Source: Kappaphycus alvarezii
Lineage: Eukaryota; Rhodophyta; Florideophyceae; Gigartinales; Solieriaceae
Direction of reading: 5' to 3'
Length of the DNA: 64,000 nucleotides
NCBI GenBank assembly: GCA_002205965.3
Contig: NADL03000859.1
Span: forward strand, 248,001-312,000
Part shown: positions 21,334 to 32,830 of the stretch, one piece after another
How the letters are laid out: every line of letters begins with the position of its first letter
Numbering within the stretch: position 1 is the first letter of the stretch
The notes under the pieces: model-generated
Told to the model about the DNA's origin: nothing
The model's input: only the letters and a program-made list of their open reading frames with translations
Databases searched by the model: none
Made by a program: the position numbers and the translations under genes

Positions 21334-22496
21334 TGCTGTACAGTAGCACCTTTGGAGTACAGTGTAGGCTGTAAGCCGGGGAGGATGGACTGGACCGCCA
21401 TGGCCCATGTGGGGACATCAGGTGGGCCGTTAGGTAAGTAGTTTGATATTTTAGTCTAGTTAGCTCCCATTGGTGGATCGAGGAGGCGGCGATAGTGGGG
21501 CCACTATTCCTTTAAGAGCAAAGTTCAGTAGTGTGTGTAGTGCAACGTGCACAGACTATCCACGTGCGCATCGTGCACTAGGCTAAGCCACACTGGGCCA
21601 GCACTAATAGAGTGATGACATCGATTGTCACGTGTGCCCGCATGGTACCACGTGTCGTACACGTTTAGATTTAGTAGTTACTTTTTGCATGACACTCGTT
21701 GTCTGTGGTCCTCGTGGCGCATGACAGTCAGTATCAGGACATGATCTAGTTAGATTAGCTCTAGTGTAATGTTTACTTTCAATCTCGTTCCGTTGGTAGG
21801 AACTTGGCTGTATATAGCCCCTGTCTACCATAGACATGTAAAGTCAACTAAGTCCCGGTGTTTTGACCACCCGTGTAGTAGCAACTTCTCTGAGCTCCGC
21901 CGCTCTCGGTATAATTCGTAAGCATCTGGCTTGGGCCCCTTTTACCTGCACACGCCGACCATTCCTTATCCCTTCCCCGTAGCATCTTCGCTACTTTCTT
22001 TCCGGCAGCCACGTTGGCATAGGCCTTACAACCCTGCTCGAAGTGCATCGAGCACCGCGTGGCTACCGACAGCCTCTACTACCCGCCTTCGTTAGGCGTT
22101 GAGCTACCGCAGCTGCCCGCTGCTGTCAAGGGAAAGAGGGTCACGAACGCCCTGGTGGCTTTTCCCTCATCCGTCGTTGGCAGTTGCACCACAGTGTGGC
22201 ATTACAGTAGTAGTAGTAGGGTAGCGCACCTTATAAGGAGGACGGTAGTGGTAGTAGAGTCGTAAAGGTAAGCACCATTTGGCCCACAAGTCTAAGGTCT
22301 TCAAGCCGTCGAAACCTCTAAGGTGTCTCCTTTTTCCCCCTTAAGGTTACTCGTCCTCCCAATGAACCTACTCCTTCACTAGTGCTTCCCTCGCAAGCTC
22401 CTTTAGACGAATATCCGTACTCCTGCAGTGCTCGTCTGCGTTCAAGGTACCCTTTTGTTAGCGGCACCCGACGCACTCTATTGGTCCTATACCACA
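21334..22496 (+). repeat. 5' LTR of gypsy1 (split by a solo LTR)
   Basis: Positions 21334-21535 and 22199-22496 match 40473-40974 in order. Shared blocks include the stretch around GCACCTTTGGAGTACAGTG, the GTTAGGTAAGTAGTTTGATA block and the CTTCAAGCCGTCGAAACC block. A TATA-like CTTATAAG lies at about 22230. Confidence 0.85.
21536..22193 (+). mobile_element. Solo LTR (658 bp) inserted in gypsy1 5' LTR
   Basis: It starts TGTAGTGCAAC and ends GTTGCACCACA, which are 11-bp terminal inverted repeats with one mismatch and the canonical TG...CA ends. It is flanked by GTGTG on both sides (21531-21535, 22194-22198). The undisturbed 3' LTR of gypsy1 lacks it entirely. A TATA box (GTATATAG) is at about 21811. 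No internal region or second LTR of this family occurs here, so it is a solo LTR left by recombination. Confidence 0.85.
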
Positions 22497-22499
22497 AAC

Positions 22500-22515
22500 T
22501 GGTCTCCCGAACTAG
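22500..22515 (+). other. Putative primer-binding site of gypsy1
   Basis: TGGTCTCCCGAACTAG starts 3 bp after the LTR end with the expected TGG. I did not identify the complementary tRNA. Confidence 0.45.
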
Positions 22516-22633
22516 AAAGAGTTCGTCATCGAAGTCGGTTGAGCTGGAATTCCACCTTTAGGAGAATCTTTCGAGAAGAGTATAAGAGAAAAACAACCTC
22601 CCGTTTTACTTTGTTCATCGTATCTTTTTCACC

Positions 22634-24137
22634 ATGTCGAATAGGAGTGGTCGATCACCTAGGAGTTCGAGGAAGGAGCCCGTCGTTCCGTCGGACGACG
22701 AGCAGAAGATCGATACGCCGTTTGTTGAAATGCCGATCCAGTTGCAGTCTGCTATGTCAACCGTCACCACCGTCACACCTCATCCGGAGGCCGAAGGAGG
22801 GCCTAAGCTTTTGGACAACCGCCAACATTGGTTGCAGAAGGAGTTTGCTCCTTGTCTCACCACTTGGTTACACGCAGAATTGGAGAGGATGATACCTGCC
22901 GCTGTCACCCGTTTGGTGGGAACGTACCTGGAGGAGTCTCTTCCGGAGACTCTTCCTACAATGGTGGGACAGTTGATGGACACCCGAATGGAGAAGTGGA
23001 TCGCCGAAAGAGTCGAAGGACCAATTTGTGAAGCTTGCCGTCATGTCCTTCCTGAAATAATGACCGCCAACTTGGTGAAAAACATGATGGAGTATCCCCT
23101 TTTACCACAGTCAGCGTTGCTAGACAAACGGCAGTCACCGGAGATACCGCCGTCACCCTCACAGATGGTATTACCCGAAACATCACCCAAAGGAGACGCC
23201 ATTAGGATTCGCGGTGACACTGGGGGTGGCCCGTCGAACTCGTCGGATTCTAAGTCCGGCCGTGATCGCCGCGATGGTGGTCTTCGAGAGAAAAAACACC
23301 GCAAGGAGAAGAAGTCCGAGCGGACACCCAAGAAGAACAAGAATTCAAGGAGTAGCTCGCCTACCTACCTCCTCGGGGAGTTCGGATGATTCGGATTCGG
23401 ACTCCAGTTCAGGTGAAGAGAGACGGAGACGCCGATCGAAAGTGAGAATTGAACGCATCATCCCATTGAATGAGTTGTTCTCCCGAGTGGTGTATTACAA
23501 GTCCTATAGGTTGAACTATTGTTCCTCATCTTATTCGAGTAGTTTCTCCAGAAAGTTGTCGTCGTATCACAAGAGGTTGGCTGTGCAGATGCCCTCCCAA
23601 AGGTTTACCGGAAACGACCCCATCACGGTGTTGAGATTCTTAATGGACTTCCATAACGCCTGTGATCACAACGACGTCAGTGAATGTGTCGCATCGTGAT
23701 TGTTTCAGTACTTCATGGATGGGACTGCCAAAGAGAATTTTCAGTCTCGCCTGAACACCTCTAGGAGCATGGTGATCGATGACTGAAAGGATGAAGACCT
23801 GGTGGCGAACTACCCCGAAGCAGTGAACTATCTCCTCAGGGCGTACGACAACGACGAGGTGATCGCTCAGGCTTATCATCAGGTAATATCGATGAAGCAA
23901 GGAGGGTCGATGACAGAATCCACCTTTGCGGAGTTAATCCGAGCCAAGGCACGGCGCTGTGGCTCGGTGTTCCCCGAAAGGCGTTTGAAGTCGATTTTTG
24001 TAGATGGATTGTCGCTGGCAATTCAGGCAACTGTGCAGAATCATCTATCACGAGAAAGAAGATCAACTTCAAAAAGCTCAAGCAATACGCCCAGGCGTTG
24101 CGAGATTCGTACCATAACTCCCGTCCGGGTGTGCTGA
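22634..24137 (+). pseudogene. Gypsy1 gag (frameshift and stops)
   Basis: The reading starts ATG 22634 and is open to 23389. It has a Ser/Arg-rich start, a helical middle (HAELERMIPAAVTRLVG, LPTMVGQLMDTRMEKW) and a Lys-rich tail. A frame change near 23365 leads to an Asp/Ser-rich segment (SSDDSDSDSSSGEE), then the capsid-like core (PSQRFTGNDPITVLRFLMDF, FQYFMDGTAKENF, VNYLLRAYDNDEVIAQAY). TGA codons at 23697-23699 and 23784-23786 interrupt the core in an otherwise continuous frame. A C-terminal region to 24.5 kb is more degraded and includes a possible single knuckle (CWICACPEHFAGDF at about 24345). The product would package element RNA. Confidence 0.65.
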
Positions 24138-24576
24138 CGAAGCCAAGAGGTGTTTTGTCGATAACGCCACAAGATGAAAACCGAAGAAGGGAAGAAGACG
24201 GGTCCTTGTCGGAGTCTGAGGATTCGCAACCTCGACGGATGACGAAACGTTAGCAGGAGATTCATGAAGTCCAACAGGAGAACGATCACGCCTTGTTAGT
24301 GTCACCGGCCACTTCTTCAACGTCGTCTACCATGTCCACAAGGGTATGCTGGATATGCGCATGTCCGGAGCATTTTGCTGGCGACTTTCCTACTGTATAT
24401 TTATCGGTGAGACGACGTGTTTTAGAGGAGAGGCGCGCGAACCTGATGAGGATGGATGGAATCGGTCGCCCAACGGTGACGCCTCGCAGGACCAGTATCT
24501 CTTATGGAACGTCCGTTGGTGCCCCCCGTACAAGTGTGAACGCTAGCCTCAAGGAAGAAGAAAAGAAGAACGAAGG

Positions 24577-25167
24577 ATGGGTTGCTTCCGTGGAGCCGAA
24601 CATCGCAGAGAAGGGACAGGAGGTTTTAAAAGAAGACAGGATGTTGAAGAGTCGCCTACGCCCTATGGTACCAAGCGCACACCTTATCCAAAAGTGGGCG
24701 AGAGAGAACTGAAACACCCGTTAGGAGGTTCGGATAACTCCTTTTTGGTGTTAAAAAAGAGAAATTACCGAGTGTCGGTAACGTTAGAGATTTCGCAGCG
24801 GCAGTTACGGCACACCAAGCGAGTGTTAGATACCGGGGCAGGTCCAAATTTGATGCACGTTAAAATGTTACCCCCGTCATGGAGATCGCACTCGTTGCCT
24901 TATGAGGACCCTGCCTGCATCATTGATGCATCTAACAAGCCCATGAAACCTTTAGGTGTGATCCCCTTGTACCTCCGAATGGGAGAACTCGTGGCGAAAA
25001 TCCAGTTTGTGATGGTCGACAACCTAGCGGTGGATTGCATCCTCGGGACATCGTTCATCGATAGATTTGTGAAGGCCATTCTGCCGGCACGGAAACGCGT
25101 TTTGTTCTACGAAAAAACTGCGGTGGGAATTATCTCGTCATCCCATGAGGAGAAACCGAAACCATAA
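24577..25167 (+). pseudogene. Gypsy1 protease region
   Basis: The segment LDTGAGPNLMH at about 24830 is the retropepsin active-site motif (D-T-G) in a beta-strand context. It is followed by PLGVIPLYLRMG and VDCILGTSFIDRF, the usual flap and ILG/LGxxF elements of gypsy proteases. The active-site Asp is intact. A stop at 25165 and another frame at 25225-25473 separate it from RT. The equivalent protein would cleave the Gag-Pol polyprotein. Confidence 0.7.
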
Positions 25168-25563
25168 GGTGGAGCTACTCCGTCGAGCAAGATACGCATT
25201 GCGAAGACGCAGAAAGTCCCTTCAATGTTCCAAGCGGCGGTGCAAGTGCAAACGGACGCCGTTGGGTTATCACTGTTACAGAACACACCAAGGACTGTGG
25301 GGACTAATCATCTCCTAATGGCGAACGGAATTATAGACGTGATCCCCGCGCAAGCCTTTCCGGTGTTGGTGACAAATTTCGGTAACCGACTGGTGCCTCT
25401 ACGAAATAGTCAGGGGTTGGGCCATGCGCTCCCCAGTCCAGAGGCGATCTTCGCTCTTGGGAAGGGGGAGTGATTTCGTGAGCCACCGTTGAAAGATGGT
25501 GAGGTCAGCGATTGGAGAAACGAAGTCCATATTGGAGTATAGTGTCGCGAAGATCCCCGAAAG

Positions 25564-26953
25564 GTGATCGATTTATTGGAGGAGTTTCAAAAGATGTGGT
25601 CTGGGAAACTGGGCACCATCAAGGCGATGGAGCACAGAATCCAATTGGTGTCCGGAGGACGGCCGATTCACCAACAACCGTATAGAGCAGGGTTGAAGGC
25701 TAGAGAAGTGGAACGCCAAGAGGTGAATCTTATGCTCCATGAGGGAGTCATCGAGCCGTCACAAGCGGAGCAGGCAAGTCCTGTGGTGCTTATTTCGAAG
25801 CCGGATGGGTTTTTGCGGTCTTGTAATGACTATCGGCGCCTGAACTCCTTAACGGTGCGCGATGCTTATCCCATTCTTAGAATGGATGAGTTCATCGACT
25901 TCTTAGGCGACGCCGAAGTATTCTCCACTTTGGACTGTAATAGTGGGTATTGGCAAGTGCCCGTCGATCCCACCGACAGGGACAAGACGTTGTTCACCTG
26001 CCAATCGGGGCTCTATCAGTTTGTCCGCATGCCCTTCGGGTTAAAGAATGCGCCGGCCACCTTCCAGAGGGCGATCGACATCATCCTTTCAAAGTGCAAG
26101 TGGCAATACGCTTTGGTATATCTAGACGACGTCATAGTCTACTCGAAGAACAGAAGGGAGCACTTCGAACACCTTCGTAGGGTTTTGTCACTCCTGCAGG
26201 CGGGCCGTAGCATCGCTGAAGCTGAAGAAGTGCAAGTTCTTCGAGCACGCGGTGGATTACCTGGGACACGTTGTGCGCCCAGGTAAATTGGAAGTGGCGT
26301 CGAAGGACCCAAAGGCGCTGGAACAGCCTCGACCACCTCAGGATCAGACAAAACTAGGCTCCTTTTTAGGTGTATGCAACGTCTACAAGAGATTCGTCAA
26401 GAATTATGCGCGCATCGCTCACCCCTTGACGAAGAAGCTGTCAAAGGATCAACCCTTCGAATTCGAGTTGCTTTCCAACGAGGAGCTCGAGGCGTTTCAG
26501 GAACTGAGGATGGCGCTGACTTCACCCCCGGTGTTGGCTCTCTCAAAGGCGAATCAAACGTTTTACGTTGATACGGACGCGTGCGATCGCCAAGTTGGGT
26601 GTTGCTTACTACAGGAGCAACCTTCAGGAGAACTGTCACCCAGAGGATATTGGAGCCGTACGCTCTCGAAAGCGGAGAGAAACTACAGTTCCACCGAAAG
26701 GGAGTGCCTTGCTGTAGTATGGAGCGTCATCACCTTACGGCCTTACCTTAAAGGGCAACGCTTCATCCTCCGCACGGATCACCAACCGTTACAGTGGTTG
26801 CTAAATATCACGGACTGTAACGGAAAGTTGGCCCGATGGAGACTCCGATTGGCGAATTTCAACTTTGAGGTACGATACAATCCAGCAAGGAGACACAACC
26901 TCGTGGATTCCACGTCTAGGTTGGGCACCGATGGGAGCGATCAGTCACCTTGA
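25564..26953 (+). pseudogene. Gypsy1 reverse transcriptase and RNase H (one frameshift)
   Basis: The first frame (25564-26286) holds the RT palm: SPVVLISKPDGFLRSCNDYRRLN, FSTLDCNSGYWQ (motif A), MPFGLKNAPATFQRA and ALVYLDDVIVYS (YLDD intact). The frame changes near 26260. The second (26252-26953) continues with YLGHVV, LGSFLGVCNVYKRFVKNYA, then RNase H (FYVDTDACDRQVGCCLLQ, ERECLAVVWS, LRTDHQPLQWLL). Catalytic residues look preserved. The single shift and downstream stops make it inactive as read. Confidence 0.85.
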
Positions 26954-27019
26954 GATGAGTAGATTCCTTGTTTCGCCTTGGACGTCCCGGTGTATTTCTC
27001 AATGCCGGAAGTTCGGGGA

Positions 27020-28563
27020 GAAGCGATCACCATTGATTCGGAGCCGTCCGTCACCCTTGAGGAGATTTTGAAAGCGCAACGAAAAGACCCGTGAAGTAAG
27101 GAATTGACGACGCTCGCCAATCAGGAAAAGTCGCCGTATCACCTTTGGGCGAACGGACTTCTCGTTCGGTTCTCGAAGTTGGATGCCACCTTGCAGGTGG
27201 TCGTGCCGGAGTCGTTGATGGCGAATATACTCGCTCGCGCTCACTACTACAGGTTGTCGGGACACCCCGGAGGTTCGAAGATGTACTACACCTTAAGGTG
27301 AGAGTTTTACTGGCCGAACAGGGCGAATGACGTCTTCCGCACCGTGGGAGATTGCGAGAGCTGCGTCAAGAATCGAGGCACCGTAAGGAGTCACGAAAAC
27401 TATCTGAAGTTGTTCCCGGCGGCCGGCTCACTGAAGTTTCTGGCGATGGACCTCCTGGGTCCTCTCCCCCGAACAGATGATGGGAACCGCCATGTGTTTG
27501 TCATCACCGATAGGTTCTCGAAACTGTGCCGCAGCCTCCCGTTGAAGGACACTAAGGCATCAACTGTAGCCCAATCCTTTCTTAACCATTGGGTTTATCC
27601 TTATGGTGTGCCTTTTTATCTCCTACCGGATAATGGGCCTCGGTTTGCCTCTAAGTTCTTTGCGGCTGTCTGTCAACTCCTAGGGGTGAAACTTTGTTTT
27701 ACTACAGCGTATCACCCAAGGGCGAACGGTCAAGTTGAACGATTCAACAAGACGATCTTTCACCGCCTCCATCACTACGTCGCCGAGAACCAGATGGATT
27801 AGGATTGCCTAGTGGAGCCGCTCACGCATGCATACAACCACCAGGTGCATCAAACGACGGGGACGAAGCCATTTGATTTGGTGCTAACGCGTCATCCCCC
27901 ATCTATTCACGTGACGAGTCTCCCATTGGCGGACTTATCCCATCTGGCGAACAAGGAATTGACACCCGCGGAGTTTAGGAAGTACGCGCTCCGAAAGGTT
28001 GCGGATTCTCTCCAGAAGGCGAAGACGAAAATGGATGACACCAAGAGGCGATACAAGGCGGACTTTGACAAGAGTGTTCGGGCTCCGTTGAAGGTGAAGG
28101 TGGGCGATTTGGTCTACATTGATCGCCCCACTTTCAAGAAGCGATACCTCGAGGATCCGGACGCCCAAGCGGAGGAGGACAACACGTCCGCCAAGCTGAT
28201 GGTGAAGACGATGGGCCCCTTTAAGGTGTTGAAAGTGCATTCTCACACTGTCATCATTGAGGAGAACGGTATCGCCATTACGTTGAGTCAAGAACGACTA
28301 TCGGTATCACCTACTGTACAGGAGGAAGTCACAGTGACTACACCTGAGTTGAGACCCCCGTTAAGGAGCGACATGACCCCGTAGAAAAACTCGTGAGTCA
28401 TAGACGTCACGGGCCGTGGTTCAAATAACGCGTCAGGTGGTTTGGTTACGCCCCCAAGGATGATGATTGGTTATATGAAACTGATGTTCCCGACCACTTC
28501 ATCATCCTATATTGGCGAGCGAAACAGAAACCCCTACCGGAGCGGTATCGCCGATAGGAGATG
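27020..28563 (+). pseudogene. Gypsy1 integrase with chromodomain-like tail (stops)
   Basis: The zinc module is at 27240-27390 (HYYRLSGH, then CESCVKNRG). The catalytic core follows: FLAMDLLGPLP, LPDNGPRF and ANGQVERFNKT give an intact D,D,E triad. The C-terminal barrel (VKVGDLVYIDRPTFKKRY, MGPFKVLKVHSHTVIIEENG) runs to a TAG at 28382-28384. Beyond it another frame reads RWFGYAPKDDDWLYE and FIILYWRAKQ, a chromodomain-like pattern, to 28563. In-frame stops at 27092, 27299 and 27800 interrupt an otherwise continuous frame. Chromodomain integrases of chromoviruses direct insertion to particular chromatin. Confidence 0.8.
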
Positions 28564-29082
28564 GAGGTTGAAGATACCCGGTGGTAAAAAACGGCACCTT
28601 AAGGAAGGAGAAGCGCGAGGGAATTTGAGAAAGTCAAGAGAGGAAGCACGCGTCACCCTATAGAGGTTCTACATGGGTGAGACGTACTGTATCCGGAAGT
28701 TGTCCGACCTGTACAGTACAACCTAAGAAGGGAGATAGATGCGACCTACTCCGACTTTGCCAAGAAATGGATCATGCGACAAAGAGGTATCACGCCTTCG
28801 GGGACAAAGCACGAAGAAAAGAGGGTGCGGCGAAAGCACCTGGTCAACTGAGTTCGCCCAACGGAGGAGAGGAAGGGAAACAGTAGGAGAGTTTCTGGGA
28901 CATGGATTCCACCGCCGAAAGGAGAACACGTGCGGTCAGGGGACCGAAGAGCCGAGGCTCAATGCGGCACCAGAACGGAGATAGAGCAAGATGTGGAACA
29001 TGGCAGACACGAGTGTACTGAAAAGGAGCGTTCACCCTAGGGGGGTTAAGAAGAGTTGACAGAAGAAAGGACCTAAAGGTTT
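28564..29082 (+). other. Gypsy1 post-pol spacer (5' part)
   Basis: Purine-rich sequence without an ORF I recognise, ending at the gypsy2 target site ACAGT (29083-29087). GTACAGTAC words occur at 28683-28715. Confidence 0.5.
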
Positions 29083-29087
29083 ACAGT

Positions 29088-29606
29088 TGTTGTATTCCAC
29101 TTCACAGATCTTACAGCTTTACACGAAATTCACTGCATCCACTGTACTTTGGATTCAAACCACTGGTAACCTTGCAGCCAGGGCTACTAGGCACTTTGCT
29201 GTCATTACACTTTTCTTACAGTTCTGAACACAGCGTTTGATCCCATTGGTACACTTGGAATAGTTACGGGCGAGTTGCACATAGGGATGTTATATCATTG
29301 CTTTACCAATCAGAAGTCGCCTTGCTATCCCATACCACCTGGACCAATGTACTTCTTACATCTTGTCAGAGTATATCACTCGTGCCGACTACAATTCTGA
29401 AAGCGCTACTTACGATACCTTCAGGGCTGTTTTACGGGAATACCTGTGATTGCGCTACTGTTAGACTGCATTTTCTTTTAGTTTGTAGCAATCTTCAGTT
29501 CTATATAAACCCTGGTTTGGAGCGGCAGGCTTTACCCAGCCAGCCTCAACCAAAGTTTCAACCACAGTTCTGCCTTGATCTGCTTGTGTGCGCTTAACAC
29601 CCCATA
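29088..29606 (+). repeat. 5' LTR of gypsy2 (519 bp)
   Basis: It starts TGTTGTATTCCAC and ends ACACCCCATA. TATA box TCTATATAAA is at about 29501. Immediately after it, TGGTAGCATCTCAAG (29610-29624) is a possible primer-binding site. Confidence 0.85.
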
Positions 29607-29765
29607 TCGTGGTAGCATCTCAAGTAAGTTGTACCTTATTGTGCGTTTTTCCAATCCGCCAGTTGGGATAAAATCTCTACTAGATTTGTCTCAGCTGCCC
29701 GATTGCAAACAGAAACTAACATTGTGTTTTTCACTCTGACCCTTACGTGGTAACCCACAGTTTCG

Positions 29766-30480
29766 TACAACAGGAAGTCAAAGGGCTGCCCTCCGTCGCC
29801 GTCAGAGTACGACTCAGAAGACCTCACCGACTTTCGTTCCCCGCCCACCTCGCCAAAAGTACCGAATGGCGAGGAAGAAGATCCCAAGACCCCGCCTCGT
29901 CCGTCGACTCCGAGAATCCAGATCGCCTTACTCAGCCCCGAGGAGCCCAAGACATCGACGCCGACCTGCCAAGATCTTGTCTTACCCCGAGAACTGTCAG
30001 TGGCATCTCCCCTTCTTACGTTCGAATAGCCTCGCACCCCTTTTCGCTCGTTCATCCTACCCTCATCGGCCGGTCTTTGATTCTTACCCCCGGTCCCGAG
30101 GAAGTCGTCGCGTCCAACCGTCTCGAACCCGTCAAGGCCACCGACAAGTTCAAGAGCTCCTCCGAGAAGGCTTCAAGTGCTGCCCGACGCCCCCCCGGTG
30201 TCGATCCAAAGGGTGGTAAACCATCGAATCCGCAAGGCTAGGCCCTCGAAAAGGCCGCGAATTAACAAGAATCCGAGGCCCTCTCCGTTTCATTGTCGTC
30301 ATTGTCAAGTCACTTGACCCGGTCGCGTTCAGTACTTCGTGCACCTCCGTTCCCGTCGTCACATCCGCCGTACAAGCAAGAAGGAGTAGAATTGCAAGGA
30401 CTGCCAAATTGAGTTGTTCAGTGAACAGGATCTTGTCCGCCATCAGAACGGGGCTCAGCATCGACTCACAGTCAGGGGTC
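29766..30480 (+). pseudogene. Broken ORF with two tandem C2H2 (H-x5-H) zinc fingers
   Basis: One frame (29802-30030) encodes an acidic/Pro-rich stretch (SEYDSEDLTDF, EEEDPKTPPRPSTPR). A frame at 30235-30480 encodes CRHC...HLRSRRH and CKDC...VRHQNGAQH, two fingers each spaced C-x2-C-x12-H-x5-H, as in U1-like/matrin-type RNA-binding fingers. TGA (about 30330) and TAG (about 30392) interrupt them. It lies in the gypsy2 leader, so it is probably ORF1 of an inserted non-LTR element. A host gene fragment is possible. Confidence 0.45.
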
Positions 30481-30785
30481 GCAATTGGTGTCTTTATTTT
30501 CCATTAAAATTGCTTTTTTTGAATAACAAAAAGGAAAATAGAGCAAGAAGTTCATTTCTCAACCGACTGCGTGTGTGTGTTGTGTTCACCCTTCCGCTGT
30601 GATTCCAGGTTTTCCTCTGCTGCCCCCAGCTCCTTGTAGTAAGACATACAATTGTAAGTCCGTGTCGCCATCAGGATCCAGACAGAACAACCACCGCAAA
30701 GCAAGAATCGGAAGAAGGGCTACTATAACGCACCCGACGTGACTGACGTCAACCCTTACGTCAGAGAAGGAACATTTTGTAAGTG

Positions 30786-30862
30786 CTCCTGGCGGATTTG
30801 AACCCGCGACCACTTCATCAGGAGCTGCCTGCACTTAACCACTAGGTCGCTAGGACCGAAAT
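30786..30862 (-). other. tRNA-related sequence (A and B box), SINE head or tRNA pseudogene
   Basis: Read on the minus strand, GACCTAGTGGTTAAGTGC resembles the pol III A box/D-arm, and GGTTCAAATCC is a perfect B box. The outer ends pair as GGTCCT/AGGAGC with one mismatch. The T stem has mismatches and the anticodon arm folds poorly (position 33 would be C). It is therefore tRNA-like rather than a functional tRNA. Confidence 0.4.
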
Positions 30863-30938
30863 TTAAAGGCGCAAGGAGAGCCAATCAGGTTATAAATCAC
30901 AATGTTTTCAAAAATCATTGCGCGCACGGACGACGAAG

Positions 30939-32642
30939 TACATCCGGTTAGATCTTAACCGTATAGTTAGGACGTGCGCAGTCCACAGTAGATACTGAAC
31001 GCATTAAACTTCCTCCGTGGAGCGCCGATGGGCAACCGGGCCTTCACCGATGCATACCTACGGGACAAGGTCGATGGGTGCCGCCGCACCCTCCGACTGC
31101 TGACCCACGTTCGTGACCCCCGCTCCCGTTTCCACATGCACCGGCTGTGCGCGTCGGCATGCCTCGTCACCCACGCGTTCCGGCTCGCCGACCCACAACA
31201 CTCGGCCCCCACTGCACAAGCCTTTGACGCCCTGCAGAGGTCGTCGTACTCGGAGCTACACGGGATCGCCCTCACAGACACTGCATGGGACCAAGTCACG
31301 CTACCCATCCGCCAGGGAGGTCAGGGATTTACCCTCATCTCTCCGTTCCTACACGGCTCGGTCGCAGCTAGTATCATCGACGCGGTTCCGGCACGTGAGA
31401 GATCGGCATCGTATACCACGCAACGTTCTGCCGCCGTCTCTGGTCACCAATACCGAGGTGACAGGGCGTTCCTGGTCCGACAAGCCTTGCCGCGAATCCG
31501 TGATTTCCTGCAATGTATCCCTGGGCGCCCGTACTCCGTCGACCTCGGCCCCTTTGACCCATGCCTGCTTGCTGCCAAACCATCCAACCTCCAAACCTTC
31601 TTAAATGGTGTGCAGCAGGAGGCACAGGCAAAGGTCCACTGGCGCGACGACTCATGGTTGACACACCCCAACCCGGCTCAGCACAGCACTCAAGAAGTTC
31701 GACATCGGATCCGTGGCCTGGCGTTCCGGAACAGCCCCGCCGCCGCTTTTCTCATCGCTCACCCCACAACCGCTATGGTGGTGTCCTCGGCCCACTGGCA
31801 GACCATGCTCCGCCGGCACCTAGGCCTCCCCGTGTACGACGACTCCCGCCCGCTCACCTGTGCCCACTGCAATCAAACTTTGGACGCACTCGGGGACCAC
31901 GCGGCTGACCTCTGCCCTGCCGGCTTCGGCCGCCCGCACCGCCACAACTCGCTGCGCAACGTTTTCGCCTACCACGTTGCTCGCGCCGCGGGCCTGGACT
32001 GCCAATACGAAGTCCCGCTCCTTGTCCCGGGAACGAATATCCGTCCTGCGGACATTCTCATACAACCCCCCCCCTGCCCACTGGTCAACAGGTCCGCCCC
32101 ATAGCCTGCGACCTGACCATTGTCTCGCCGTTCAAACAAGGTGTGCGCACAAGGGCCACCCAAATGGCCGGCGGCGCCGCCAACATTGCCCATCGAGACA
32201 AAGTCACAGACCTGGAGCGCAAACTGGTACGCCGCATCCCGCCCCGTTCGCACAACACCCTCCAGGAACCGAACTTCAAGTTTCAGCCCCTGGCTTTCGA
32301 CTCCTTGGGTGCCCCATCCCCCGCCTCTATCCTGTTCATCGAAGACTTCATCCCGCGCATCGCAGAGAAGTTCAACACAACCACAGCAGTGATCCGCAGA
32401 CGTATTTATCAGCGCATTAGTTGCACACTGTGGTCTTCTATTGCAATGGCGATTCTATCGCGAGCCCCACTGCACGTGCCTGACGTGGAACATCCGGTTA
32501 GTTCTTAGCCGTATAGTCAGTCCTGCAGTGTACACGATAGATACTCAATGAAGTAAAGTTTCTTCTTGTACATCCAGTTAGATCTCAACCGTATAGTTAA
32601 GACGTGAGCAGTCCACAGTAGATACTGAACGCATTAAACTTC
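30939..32642 (+). mobile_element. RLE-type non-LTR copy D, 5'-truncated, flanked by 74-bp direct repeats
   Basis: The body (31013-32568) starts in the thumb/connection region (ORF 31028-32104): MHRLCASACLVTHAFRLADP, LPIRQGGQGFTL, RIRGLAFRNSPAAAF. A finger (CAHC...GDHAADLC) follows, then PHRHNSLR and RPADIL. A frame change near 32080 gives ACDLTIVSPF, AHRDKVTDLERKLVRR and FQPLAFDSLG to 32508. This is the R2-like restriction-like endonuclease core (D...DxT). The RT palm is missing. The flanking repeats 30939-31012 and 32569-32642 differ at 4 of 74 positions, and the element's own diverged tail (32489-32562) is related to them. Confidence 0.75.
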
Positions 32643-32830
32643 TTCTTCTTGGCATTTTGAAAAACCAGCTTGTTGGAGGCTTCGCATCGGGGGTAGTTAG
32701 CCCAAGAACCATCTAGGAGACTCTCTGGTACTACAAGTGTTACAGAAATTGTGTACACGTATCACCACTTGTACACGTGTAAAGTCGTAAACTTTTCTCA
32801 GATACCAGGACAAACACTGTTACTGCCTTT

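Noticed and set aside
22202-22260. GTA-type microsatellite
   Set aside because: Only a few GTA units inside the gypsy1 LTR, and part is shared with the other LTR.
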